A model generated the notes under the pieces. That model saw nothing but the letters and a program-made list of their open reading frames with translations, did no database searches and was not told the DNA's origin. Position numbers and translations under genes: made by a program. A stretch of 22,579 bases of DNA from an uncultured Oscillibacter sp. (lineage in GTDB: Bacteria; Bacillota; Clostridia; Oscillospirales; Oscillospiraceae), in contig CAMXNV010000009.1 of assembly GCA_947245315.1 (NCBI GenBank), forward strand, positions 1-22,579. Reading direction: 5' to 3'. This document shows positions 12,289 through 19,311 of this stretch, one piece after another. The first letter of the stretch is position 1; each line of letters opens with the position of its first letter.

Positions 12289-13473
12289 ATGAACGGAACC
12301 ATGGATGGAAATGCCTGGACTGGCAGCGTGGAAAATATCTATAGTCAAGTAGCAAATAGCTGGGACAAAGCAAAACAGGAGATGGGGACTGTCAACCTTC
12401 TCGTCACAGGAAAAACCGGCTCCGGAAAGAGCACGCTAATCAACGCCGTCTTCCGCAAAGAAATGGCTCGGGCTGGAATTGGAAGACCTGTCACACAGGA
12501 AACGAAGCTCTATGAGGACCCCGACCTACCCCTGCGTATCTATGACACAAAAGGTCTGGAATTAGGCAGCAGCACACAAGCGGAGACCATGGCGGGGATT
12601 CGAGAGCTGATTCGGGAGAAGTGGAAAACCAGAGACGAAAACCAGTTTATCCACGCGATATGGTACTGCGTCAACTGCGGGACTAACCGGGTGGAGGAGA
12701 AGGAACTGGAGTGGATCAACAGCCTTTGCGCCATGGGGGAAGCGGGCGTTCCGGTCATTGTGGTCCTTACGCAGGTCTTCCGAAAAAAAGTTGCAAAAGA
12801 GCTGGAAGAAGTCATTGACCGGGAACTGGCGGGCAAGCCGTTTTACGAAGGGTGCTTTCCCCTTCTGGCGGTTGCGGATGAAGAAGACCCGGAAGGGCAT
12901 CCGGCTTTTGGCCTGAATGCCTTGGTGGAAAAGACGTATCTTGTTATTCCAAGCAGCCGGAAAGCGGCCTTTGTCAATGCCCAGGGGGTAAGTATTGATG
13001 CAAAGGCAGAGGCCGCGAGAAAGTATATAAAAGGGTATATCCTCAGTTCTTTTGGGACGGGTTTCGCGCCGCTCCCGCTTTCCGACGCTCCGTTGCTGAT
13101 TGCAAACGAGATCGCTATGTGTACGCATATGACCGCGATATTTGGCATCGCTCTGGACGAGAAACTGATTGCCAGTATCGTGACGGCGTTGGTCGGCGTT
13201 TCCGCAGCTACCATCGGCGGTAAAACAGCCGTCTCCGGCATCATGAAACTGATTCCGGGACCGGGGACCATCCTGGGCGGCATTGTCAGCGGGATGACCG
13301 CCGCGACGCTGACCGCCGCCCTTGGACAGGTGTACATTGCGGTCCTGGAGCAGATCGCCAGAGGCCAGCTGAAAAAGGAAGACCTGAATTCCGAGACCTT
13401 CAAGGACCAGCTCCGTCAGATGATGAAGGCGGAAATGGACCGTAAAGCAAAACCGAAGACTGCGGAGAAATAA
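12289..13473 (+). CDS. Era/YfjP-like P-loop GTPase with C-terminal DUF697/YcjF-type membrane domain
   Basis: 394 residues; GGGGGTGA precedes the ATG. Walker A GKTGSGKST (41-49), switch I region RPVTQETKLY (T59), and Walker B/G3 RIYDTKG (DTKG 86-89). The G4 position reads VVLTQVF (~161-164) rather than N/TKxD, so base specificity may be relaxed. The C-terminal ~170 residues resemble the DUF697 (YcjF-like) domain: PLSDAPLLIANEIAMCTHM, then glycine-rich hydrophobic helices (IVTALVGVSAATIGGK, IPGPGTILGGIVSGMTAA) suited to membrane contact. Paired with a small membrane protein under an XRE regulator. Possible roles are membrane stress or membrane remodelling, or a defence-type function; none can be shown from sequence. 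Composition is AT-richer than the chromosomal genes around it. Confidence 0.85.
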   Translation: MNGTMDGNAWTGSVENIYSQVANSWDKAKQEMGTVNLLVTGKTGSGKSTLINAVFRKEMARAGIGRPVTQETKLYEDPDLPLRIYDTKGLELGSSTQAETMAGIRELIREKWKTRDENQFIHAIWYCVNCGTNRVEEKELEWINSLCAMGEAGVPVIVVLTQVFRKKVAKELEEVIDRELAGKPFYEGCFPLLAVADEEDPEGHPAFGLNALVEKTYLVIPSSRKAAFVNAQGVSIDAKAEAARKYIKGYILSSFGTGFAPLPLSDAPLLIANEIAMCTHMTAIFGIALDEKLIASIVTALVGVSAATIGGKTAVSGIMKLIPGPGTILGGIVSGMTAATLTAALGQVYIAVLEQIARGQLKKEDLNSETFKDQLRQMMKAEMDRKAKPKTAEK

Positions 13474-13485
13474 TCCGATCTTTTT

Positions 13486-13505
13486 GTGACGCCCAAATGC
13501 TGCCC
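13486..13505. repeat. Direct repeat, right copy (possible island boundary)
   Basis: GTGACGCCCAAATGCTGCCC matches 8733-8752 at 19 of 20 positions. It lies just after the GTPase stop and before its terminator, so the accessory genes sit between the two copies. Confidence 0.6.
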
Positions 13506-13533
13506 AAGCCTTTTTGAAGCGCCATAAACAGAA

Positions 13534-13590
13534 AAATCCCCGGGTGTGAAGAAACAAAGATTTCCTCACGCCCGGGGGTTTCTTTTTGCC
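13534..13590 (+). terminator. Intrinsic terminator after the GTPase gene
   Basis: 13534-13554 pairs with 13561-13581 over ~20 bp (one mismatch, two wobbles), loop CAAAGA, followed by CTTTTT. Confidence 0.9.
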
Positions 13591-13603
13591 GTTTGGGTTT
13601 TGC

Positions 13604-13632
13604 TTGCAAACTACGGCTGAATCGTATATAAT
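13604..13632 (+). promoter_or_regulatory. Promoter of the toxin-antitoxin pair
   Basis: TTGCAA (13604-13609), 17-bp spacer, perfect TATAAT (13627-13632), ending 20 bp before the toxin start. Confidence 0.8.
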
Positions 13633-13652
13633 AACACCAAGGGGGGATTCCT

Positions 13653-13979
13653 ATGGAACGGACATTTATCCGCCTTCCGTCCTTTGAAAAGGCATGGAAG
13701 GCGCTGGGGCTTGGCGAGGACGCCTATGCCGAGCTGGAGGAGCTGCTCCTCCTGGACCCCAAGGCCGGAGCGGTGATCGAGGGCTCCGGCGGCGTGCGGA
13801 AGGTCCGGTTTGCCCTTCCCGGACGGGGGAAGAGCGGGAGCGTCCGCGTGATCTACGTGGACATCGTGGTGGACGAAACGATCTATATGCTCTACGCCTA
13901 TCCGAAATCTGCGAAAGAAAATCTGAGCAAGGCGGAAGTCGCCGAGTTCAAGAAGCTGGTCGAGCTCTTGAAGCGCTGA
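13653..13979 (+). CDS. RelE/HigB-like toxin
   Basis: 108 residues with AGGGGGG upstream of the ATG at 13653. The pattern IRLPSFEKAWKALGL, then DAYAELEELLLLDPKAG, GSGGVRKVRFALPGRGKSG, SVRVIYVDIVVDETIYML, and PKSAKENLSKAEVAEFKKL is that of RelE/ParE-fold toxins of the HigB type: small, basic, with beta-strands after two helices. Such toxins usually cleave mRNA on the ribosome. The antitoxin follows 16 bp downstream, and toxin-first order is typical of HigBA. It lies just outside the direct-repeat-bounded island. Confidence 0.85.
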   Translation: MERTFIRLPSFEKAWKALGLGEDAYAELEELLLLDPKAGAVIEGSGGVRKVRFALPGRGKSGSVRVIYVDIVVDETIYMLYAYPKSAKENLSKAEVAEFKKLVELLKR

Positions 13980-13995
13980 GTAAGGAGGTTTCTTC

Positions 13996-14310
13996 ATGGA
14001 AGAGTTCAATGTTTACGAGGGCATCCTGGAGGGCTTGCAGGAGGCTGTCGCCTACAAGCGGGGGGACCGCTCCCGGTGCCGGGTCTCCGTCCGGGAGATT
14101 CCCATCCCCGAATACAAAGCCGCCGACGTGGCCCGGACCCGCAAGGACCTCAACCTGTCCCAGCGGGCGCTCGCCTCGGCCCTGGGTGTCTCCACCCGGA
14201 CGGTGGAGGCCTGGGAGGCCGGGAAGAACGACCCCTCCGGGCCCGCAAGGCATCTGCTGTACCTCCTGGACGGGGACCACTCCCTGCTGGAGCGCCTGAC
14301 GGCCCGGTGA
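13996..14310 (+). CDS. HigA/NadS-like XRE antitoxin
   Basis: 104 residues; AAGGAGG (13982-13988) is 7 nt before the ATG. The N-terminal ~45 residues (YEGILEGLQEAVAYKRGDRS) would contact the toxin. The C-terminal half is an XRE HTH: DVARTRKDLNLSQRALASAL, GVSTRTVEAWEAGKNDPSGP and ARHLLYLLDGD. It should neutralise the toxin and autoregulate the shared promoter. The TVEAWEAG recognition helix and PxGPARHLL ending are typical of RelE-linked antitoxins. Confidence 0.88.
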   Translation: MEEFNVYEGILEGLQEAVAYKRGDRSRCRVSVREIPIPEYKAADVARTRKDLNLSQRALASALGVSTRTVEAWEAGKNDPSGPARHLLYLLDGDHSLLERLTAR

Positions 14311-14318
14311 AACGAAAA

Positions 14319-14357
14319 CGGCGGAGAAGGAGCATGGCCTCTTTCTCCGCCGCTTTA
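14319..14357 (+). terminator. Terminator of the toxin-antitoxin operon
   Basis: CGGCGGAGAA (14319-14328) pairs perfectly with TTCTCCGCCG (14343-14352), then CTTTATA. Confidence 0.7.
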
Positions 14358-14375
14358 TATAGAACCCTGGGGGGG

Positions 14376-14398
14376 CGCCGGTTCCGGCGGCTTTTTTT
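14376..14398 (+). terminator. Second intrinsic terminator
   Basis: CGCCGG (14376-14381) and CCGGCG (14384-14389), followed by GCTTTTTTT. It backs up the terminator 25 bp upstream. Confidence 0.7.
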
Positions 14399-14435
14399 GC
14401 GCCCTCGACCGTCCGGATAGCCCGGGCCAAAAAAT

Positions 14436-14463
14436 TTTACTAAAAATTTTCCCGAAATATAAA
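14436..14463 (+). promoter_or_regulatory. Possible promoter of the SLH-CHAP gene
   Basis: TTTACT (14436-14441), 16-bp spacer, TATAAA (14458-14463) in an AT-rich leader ~60 bp before the start codon. Moderate match only. Confidence 0.4.
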
Positions 14464-14521
14464 ACCAAACGGTGGGCTCATGGTACTAATTATATGTAGA
14501 CAAACGAAAGGAGTTCTCCCT

Positions 14522-15301
14522 ATGAAAAAAATTCTCGCCCTCCTCCTGGCCCTGGCGCTGTGCGCGGGGCTCAGCGCCCCGGCCCTGGCCGCCGGGTTCC
14601 CGGACGTGCCCCCGGGGCACTACGCCGCCTCGGCCATCGACGCCTGTGTGGCCAAGGGCATCGCCTCCGGCTACGCCGACGGGACCTTCAGGCCCGGCGC
14701 ACCCGTCACCCGGGCCCAGTTCTGCGTGATGTTCACCCGAGCCGTCTATCCCGAGGAGCTCCAGAGATATAACACTGCCGAAAACCAGGCCGCAGGCTGG
14801 TTCGTCCCCGCCGCTGCGGCTCTGTATTACGACGCCCCTTACGGCGGTGTCCTCTCCGAAACCAGCTTTGAGGAGGACTACCGGTCCGCCTCCGCCATGA
14901 ACCAGCCGATTAACCGGTATGACATGGCACAGATGCTGGCCAATTTTTCGTTCTACAATTTTGTGATTTGGTACGATGATCCGCGAAATGACGCGGCGAA
15001 ATCCAAAATCAGCGACTGGTCCTCCATTCCGCCCATCTACCAGAACGCTGTAGCCACCTGCTATACCCTGGGCGTCCTCGGGGGGCAGTCGGATGGGACC
15101 TTCGGCGGAAGCAAGACCATGAACCGGGGGCAAGCCTGCGCGGTGATTGACCGGATGGCCAACATCCTCAACAAGGGAACCACCGCTCAGCCAGCCAGCC
15201 GTCTCAGCCTGTCCAGCCCAGCCAGCCCTTCCAGCCGTCTCAGCCCGCCGTCAACCCCGGCCAGCTTCCCGAGGTTCGCTGCCTTGTCTGCAATTACCTG
15301 A
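14522..15301 (+). CDS. SLH-domain protein, N-terminal part of a frameshifted SLH-CHAP hydrolase
   Basis: 259 residues from the ATG at 14522, which has AAAGGAG 8 nt upstream; an earlier ATG (14480) has none. Residues 1-24 are a signal peptide. Three SLH-type modules follow: GFPDVPPGHYAASAIDACVA ... GYADGTFRPGAPVTRAQF, a divergent middle one, and AVATCYTLGVLGGQSDGTFG ... MNRGQACAVIDRMAN. After about residue 226 the frame runs into a low-complexity Ser/Pro tail that is out of phase. The other frame there reads SQPSQPVQPSQPFQPSQP, a natural linker leading into the CHAP domain. The break falls in a CAGC tandem repeat (15188-15200). The present product would be a wall-binding protein without its enzyme. 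Confidence 0.85.
   Translation: MKKILALLLALALCAGLSAPALAAGFPDVPPGHYAASAIDACVAKGIASGYADGTFRPGAPVTRAQFCVMFTRAVYPEELQRYNTAENQAAGWFVPAAAALYYDAPYGGVLSETSFEEDYRSASAMNQPINRYDMAQMLANFSFYNFVIWYDDPRNDAAKSKISDWSSIPPIYQNAVATCYTLGVLGGQSDGTFGGSKTMNRGQACAVIDRMANILNKGTTAQPASRLSLSSPASPSSRLSPPSTPASFPRFAALSAIT
15188..15200 (+). repeat. Tetranucleotide repeat (CAGC)3 at the SLH-CHAP frame break
   Basis: CAGCCAGCCAGCC. One additional CAGC unit, or loss of two, would join the SLH frame to the CHAP frame without a stop. This makes replication slippage, or an assembly error, the simplest cause of the break. Confidence 0.8.
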
Positions 15302-16077
15302 TGCGGGCGGCGGGAAGCACGCAGATGGATTACAACAGCGGAGCGCCCACTGCCGCATTCAACCAGTGTAGTTTATGCGGCAAGGCGTATATCTGCCATC
15401 AGTGCTCTGCTTCCGGGTATGATGCCAACTTTAACATGCACCGCCATCGGGAGGTCTGCGCCTCCGGCGGCACGATGGTTCCCATCGACGATTTCTATTC
15501 CCCCTCTTATCGAAACAGCGTTTACTACCAGCGGCTGAAAAACGTGGCCCTCACCGGGGACTACCGCAGGGACCTTTTAGCCGTGGCCGAGTCCCAGATC
15601 GGATACGTCGGAGGCCGCAGCGCGGACCGGCTGGACGGCTCCGGCGGGGGCAAACACACAGAATATTACTGGGCCTTGAGCTGGGAAGGGAACAGCGAGG
15701 GCGATTGGTGCTCCGAGTTTGCCTCCTGGTGCGCCCGACAGGCGAATATCCCCTTCGATGTGATTCATTGCAGCCCCAGCGCCAATCCCTCCTCCTTCGG
15801 GGGAACATCCTATGCCTGGAGCGATAGCGTCTTCGGCGGCGGGAGCTACATGCCCCAGCCCGGGGACCTGATGTTCATCTGCCACACGAATGAGCTGCCC
15901 CCTCCGACAAGATCCATGGACCATACCACGATTGTGGAAAGCGTGTCCTGGGACGGGGACAGGGTAACCGTCACGGTCATCGACGGGAACTGCAACAACT
16001 CCGTCCGGCGGCACGACCATGTTTACAGCTCCTCCCGGCCCATGGTGGGCTACTTCGTGGCCCCGGACTATCCCTGA
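15301..16077 (+). CDS. CHAP-domain cell-wall hydrolase, C-terminal part of the frameshifted gene
   Basis: 258 residues from an ATG that overlaps the upstream stop (TGATG at 15299-15303). The natural frame extends upstream through PEVRCLVCNYL, so this ATG is probably internal to the ancestral gene. A zinc-ribbon-like cysteine set (CLVC upstream, CSLC and CHQC here) precedes the CHAP domain. Catalytic C137 is in GDWCSEFASWCARQANIP, H208 in MDHTTIVESV, and a polar partner may lie in VIDGNCNN. CHAP enzymes cut peptidoglycan as amidases or endopeptidases. Translated alone it would lack a signal peptide and SLH anchor and stay in the cytoplasm. Confidence 0.82.
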   Translation: MRAAGSTQMDYNSGAPTAAFNQCSLCGKAYICHQCSASGYDANFNMHRHREVCASGGTMVPIDDFYSPSYRNSVYYQRLKNVALTGDYRRDLLAVAESQIGYVGGRSADRLDGSGGGKHTEYYWALSWEGNSEGDWCSEFASWCARQANIPFDVIHCSPSANPSSFGGTSYAWSDSVFGGGSYMPQPGDLMFICHTNELPPPTRSMDHTTIVESVSWDGDRVTVTVIDGNCNNSVRRHDHVYSSSRPMVGYFVAPDYP

Positions 16078-16086
16078 ATTGAAAAA

Positions 16087-16114
16087 CCCCCTCCCGGAGG
16101 GCTCCGGGAGGGGG
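16087..16114 (-). terminator. Terminator shared by the CHAP gene and the HAD gene
   Basis: Perfect 12-bp stem CCCCCTCCCGGA (16087-16098) / TCCGGGAGGGGG (16103-16114). The T-run lies on the minus-strand side (complement of AAAAA at 16082-16086), so it mainly serves the HAD-chrA operon. Confidence 0.85.
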
Positions 16115-16119
16115 AGTTC

Positions 16120-16779
16120 TCAGGTCAAAAGGCTCTCCGACTCAAACATCTCCTCATAGGACAGGATGTAGTAGTCCGCCAGGCGGCGCAGCTCCTCCTG
16201 CTCAGGCTCCGAGGGGTCGAAGACCGCCGCCGTGCGGAACCCGGCCTCGTGGGCGGTCCGGAGGGCGTAAAGGGCATCCTCGAAGACCACGGTGTCCTTC
16301 TTGTTGGACCGGAGGCGGCGCAGGGCCCGCTCGTAAATCTCCGGGCTCTCCCGCTTGGACTTGCCCACCTCCTGGATGGTGAGGAGGCCCCGGAAGCAGC
16401 CCTCGATTCCGGCGGTGCGGAGGGCGGCCTCTGCCAGGGGGCGGTCCGTGGCCGTGGCCACGTACATCCAGACCCCCTCCATTTTCAGCAGGGAGAGGAA
16501 GCGCTCCAGCCCGGGCTTGGGCCGGACTTGGGTTCGGTAGAAGTCCCCGATCTGGGACAGCATCTCCTCCGCCAGCTCCTCCGGCGTGCCGGGGAGGCCG
16601 CAGAGCTCTTTGCAGCAGGCGGCCCCCGCCAGGAGGTTCAGGGGATTGACCCGGCGGTCCAGGTCCGGGGGCGGCGTCAGGCCGTGGCTCCGCACCAGGG
16701 TGGACCCCCGGCTGCGCCACATGGGCATGGAGTCCAGCAGGGTGCCGTCCATGTCGAAGATCGCGCTTTGCAGTCTCAT
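16120..16779 (-). CDS. HAD-superfamily phosphatase (phosphoglucomutase-like subgroup)
   Basis: 219 residues from the ATG at 16779, preceded by GAGGGG; it begins 10 bp after the stop of the chromate transporter gene and shares its operon. HAD motif I is FDMDGTLLDS (D9 nucleophile, D11 acid). Motif II is VATATD. The motif III lysine is in GKSKRESPEIYERAL, and motif IV is VVFEDALYALRTAHEAGF. The cap between motifs I and II is helical, as in the beta-phosphoglucomutase/phosphatase group. The substrate is not predictable; nothing in the sequence ties it to chromate transport. Confidence 0.87.
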   Translation of the reverse strand: MRLQSAIFDMDGTLLDSMPMWRSRGSTLVRSHGLTPPPDLDRRVNPLNLLAGAACCKELCGLPGTPEELAEEMLSQIGDFYRTQVRPKPGLERFLSLLKMEGVWMYVATATDRPLAEAALRTAGIEGCFRGLLTIQEVGKSKRESPEIYERALRRLRSNKKDTVVFEDALYALRTAHEAGFRTAAVFDPSEPEQEELRRLADYYILSYEEMFESESLLT

Positions 16780-16789
16780 GACGCGCCCC

Positions 16790-17416
16790 TCAGACCCCGG
16801 CGAAGCCGAAGACCACCCCCACCACGGCGGAGAGGCCGATGAACACAATGGGGTGGAGCCCCTTCACCTTGGGAACCCAGTTGGTCAGCACCAGCAGCAC
16901 TGCCGCCAGGGCCACCCCCCGGAGGTTCAGCACCCCGCCCAGGGGGGCGGCGGCGTCCAGGGTGAGGGCGGCGGTCTTCAAAATCCCGCCCTCCTGGGCC
17001 ACGAGCTGGATGCTGGTCAGCACCTCCAGCACCACCGCCGCGCAGGCCGCGCCGATAAGGCCGGTGGAGGCGGGGCGGAGCCCGTAAAAGGCGTGGTCCA
17101 CATAGGGGTTGTTCCGGAAGCTGTGGAGCACCGCCGCCACGATGAGGATCACGATGATGGAGGGGGTCACCTCGCCGATGGTGGCGACGACCGCCCCCGG
17201 GATGCCCGCCGCGGTGAAGCCCACATAGGTGGCCATGTTGATGCCGATAGGGCCCGGGGTGGACTCGGACACGGCCAGCATGTTCATCAGGTCCGTGTAG
17301 GTGTACCAGCCGGTGGACTCGCCGATGGCCTGGAGGAAGGGGAGGGTGGCCATGCCGCCGCCCACGGCGAAGAGGCCGGTCTTGAAAAACTCCCAGAAGA
17401 GCTGTAAATAGATCAT
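16790..17416 (-). CDS. Chromate transporter family protein (short-chain CHR, second half)
   Basis: 208 residues; GAGG is upstream of the ATG at 17416, which overlaps the stop of its partner (ATGA at 17413-17416). Highly hydrophobic with the CHR signature near the N-terminus: FFKTGLFAVGGGMATLPFLQ and SESTPGPIGINMATYVGF. Several membrane helices follow. Two short CHR proteins encoded together replace the single two-domain ChrA of other bacteria and are expected to act as a heterodimer. The real substrate in anaerobes is uncertain; chromate or sulfate-like anions are known for the family. Confidence 0.88.
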   Translation of the reverse strand: MIYLQLFWEFFKTGLFAVGGGMATLPFLQAIGESTGWYTYTDLMNMLAVSESTPGPIGINMATYVGFTAAGIPGAVVATIGEVTPSIIVILIVAAVLHSFRNNPYVDHAFYGLRPASTGLIGAACAAVVLEVLTSIQLVAQEGGILKTAALTLDAAAPLGGVLNLRGVALAAVLLVLTNWVPKVKGLHPIVFIGLSAVVGVVFGFAGV

Positions 17417-17973
17417 GCCTTCCTCACCTCCAGATTCTTCAGCAAAATGCCCGCCAGGGCCGCGCCCACCACGAACCACACGGGGGAGACCTTCAAAAAG
17501 ATGCCCCCCGCCAGGACGAGGAAGAAGATCACGGCGGTCCGCTTGTCCACCACGGACTTCTTGAGCAGCTTGACCACGGCGTTAAAGATCAGCACGCACA
17601 CGCAAACCTGGATCCCCGCGAAGGCGTTCTTCACCCAGGCCAGATCCGCGAAGTTGGAGATGAGCCCCGCCAGAATGGAGATGATGACCACGGAGGGGAA
17701 CACCACCCCCAGGGTGGCCACGATGCCCCCGGCCACGCCGCCGTACTTCTGGCCGATGAAGGTGGCCGTGTTGACGGCGATGATCCCCGGGGTACACTGG
17801 CCGATGGCATAGTAATCCGTCAGCTCCTCCTCGGTGGCCCAGCCCTTGTTGTCCACCACCTCCCGCTGGAGGATGGGCAGCATCGCCATGCCGCCCCCGA
17901 AGGTCATGACCCCCATTTTTGCGAAGGTCCAAAAGAGAACCCACAGGCTTTTGAATTTGCTTTCTCCTTCCAT
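17413..17973 (-). CDS. Chromate transporter family protein (short-chain CHR, first half)
   Basis: 186 residues. The CHR motif appears as FAKMGVMTFGGGMAMLPILQ and IGQCTPGIIAVNTATFIGQK, with ~5-6 membrane segments (for example GIVATLGVVFPSVVIISILA). It is the first gene of the three-gene minus-strand operon, four bases overlapping the second CHR gene. The upstream ribosome-binding site is weak (GAAGGG ~9 nt before the ATG). The upstream intergenic DNA is filled by AGTTAGG repeats, leaving little room for a normal promoter, so read-through from birA is possible. Confidence 0.88.
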   Translation of the reverse strand: MEGESKFKSLWVLFWTFAKMGVMTFGGGMAMLPILQREVVDNKGWATEEELTDYYAIGQCTPGIIAVNTATFIGQKYGGVAGGIVATLGVVFPSVVIISILAGLISNFADLAWVKNAFAGIQVCVCVLIFNAVVKLLKKSVVDKRTAVIFFLVLAGGIFLKVSPVWFVVGAALAGILLKNLEVRKA

Positions 17974-17992
17974 AAAAACACACCCTTCTATC

Positions 17993-18096
17993 AGTTAGGA
18001 GTTAGGAATTAGGAGTTAGGAGTTAAGAACCAGGAGTTGGAAATTCGGAATGGGAGAGGAAGCGGGAATAACTCCTCACTCCTAACTCCTAACTCC
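17993..18096. repeat. Heptanucleotide (AGTTAGG) tandem repeats in inverted arms, copy 2
   Basis: Seven 7-bp units run from 17993 to 18041: AGTTAGG twice, AATTAGG, AGTTAGG, then decaying AGTTAAG, AACCAGG and AGTTGGA. The complementary arm lies at 18070-18096. It has the same unit and the same arm-loop-arm design as 2219-2314, here between birA and the first CHR gene, ending 6 bp from the birA stop. Confidence 0.9.
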
Positions 18097-18101
18097 GCCC
18101 T

Positions 18102-19106
18102 TCACTCAGCGTATCCCCACATCCCCCGGACGGAGACCTCACCGGAGCGGACGGTGCGCTCCCGGCCCTGCTCGTCCCGGACGATGAGGTTGAAGTCCCC
18201 GTCCACGCCCACCGCCAGGGCGGTCTCCCGGGGACCGGCGAAGGGGAGGAGCTGGACCTGCTTCCCCAGGTTGACGCAGTCCCGGCGATAGGCCGCCAGG
18301 TAGTCCGACAGGTCCCCCGCCAGCAGGGCGGCATAGGCCCGGTCCAGCTCCTCCAGCAGGGCCGCCGCCAAGCGGGGCCGGGACACGGGACGGCCCAGGA
18401 CCTGAGCCAGGGAGGTGGCCACCTCCCGGACCTCCGGGGAGAAGTCCCCGGGCTGCTGGAGGACGTTGATCCCGATGCCCAGGACCAGGGACTGGAGCCG
18501 CCCCGTCTCCGCCTCCAGGGAGACCTCGGTGAGGATGCCGCAGAGCTTCTTCCCCTCCAGCACCGGGTCGTTGGGCCATTTCAGCCCCGGGCGGAGGCCG
18601 CAGACCCGCTCCACGGCGGCGCACACGGACACCCCCGCCAGGGCCGTCACCGGGGGGAGCCGGTCCGGTGGGAGGGGGGGCCGCAGGAGCAGGGAGAGGT
18701 AGATCCCCTGGCCCTTGGGGGACTGGAAGGAGCGCTCCATCCGCCCCCGGCCCGCCGTCTGGCTGTCGGCGGTCACCGCCGTGCCGTCCGGGGCCCCGGC
18801 CTGGGCCAGGGCCTTGGCGTAGTTGCTGGTGGAGTCCAGTTCCTCGAAACAGCGGAGCTCCCGGCCCACCACAGCGGTGGGGCCCAGGTAGCTTCGAATC
18901 TCGGGCTCCGTCAGGGCGTCCGGCGCGGCGGCCAGACGGTAGCCCAGGCCGCTCCGGGCCTCGATCTCATAGCCCTCCCGCCGCAGGGCGTCCACCGCCT
19001 TCCAGACGGCGGCCCGGCTGAGCCCCAAGCGGCGGCTCAGCTCCTGGCCGGAGAGGAATTGGTCCCCGGCCCGCAGCAGCGATAACACGTCTTCCCGGCT
19101 GCCCAT
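18102..19106 (-). CDS. birA: Bifunctional biotin-protein ligase / biotin operon repressor
   Basis: Attaches biotin to carboxylase carrier domains via biotinyl-AMP and, with its HTH, represses biotin genes. 334 residues from the ATG at 19106 with AAGGAGGG upstream; 51 upstream in-frame codons are rejected because they cross the promoter. Residues 1-60 form a winged HTH (SGQELSRRLGLSRAAVWKAV). The ligase core has DSTSNYAKA (91-99), the ATP/biotin loop GRGRMERSFQSPKGQG (119-134), KWPNDP (176-181) and GILTEVS. The C-terminal ~50 residues are the SH3-like domain. No BirA operator was recognised nearby. The gene is transcribed toward the chromate transporter pair but separated from it by the repeat block. 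Confidence 0.94.
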   Translation of the reverse strand: MGSREDVLSLLRAGDQFLSGQELSRRLGLSRAAVWKAVDALRREGYEIEARSGLGYRLAAAPDALTEPEIRSYLGPTAVVGRELRCFEELDSTSNYAKALAQAGAPDGTAVTADSQTAGRGRMERSFQSPKGQGIYLSLLLRPPLPPDRLPPVTALAGVSVCAAVERVCGLRPGLKWPNDPVLEGKKLCGILTEVSLEAETGRLQSLVLGIGINVLQQPGDFSPEVREVATSLAQVLGRPVSRPRLAAALLEELDRAYAALLAGDLSDYLAAYRRDCVNLGKQVQLLPFAGPRETALAVGVDGDFNLIVRDEQGRERTVRSGEVSVRGMWGYAE

Positions 19107-19132
19107 GGTATCCCTCCTTGTCAAACGGGAAT

Positions 19133-19160
19133 AGTGTAGCACATTTTCCCGGCGCTGTAA
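19133..19160 (-). promoter_or_regulatory. Possible birA promoter
   Basis: Minus strand: TTACAG (19160-19155), 16-bp spacer, TACACT (19138-19133), ending 27 bp before the start codon. Moderate match. Confidence 0.5.
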
Positions 19161-19229
19161 ATATGGGAAGATGTTAAGGGAGTGGCCGGGGGAGCATTTT
19201 GTAACGGAACTGCCATGGTCCCGGGGGGG

Positions 19230-19311
19230 ATGGCCCGGTCTGGGGACCGGGCCCCACATCTCCTTCTATCGATAGAACACCCTGTGGGGCCTGGTCCCCA
19301 GACCAGGCCAT
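19230..19311. repeat. 29-bp inverted repeat with a palindromic loop
   Basis: 19230-19258 pairs with 19283-19311 with only two non-Watson-Crick positions. The loop contains the perfect palindrome TTCTATCGATAGAA (19264-19277). A near-copy of the loop sequence occurs inverted at 19372-19388 (15 of 17 positions), so a larger nested structure spans 19230-19388. Confidence 0.85.

Noticed and set aside
19107..19160. BirA-binding operator upstream of birA
   Set aside because: A TTTACAG-like half is visible, but no properly spaced inverted partner of the usual biotin operator was found.
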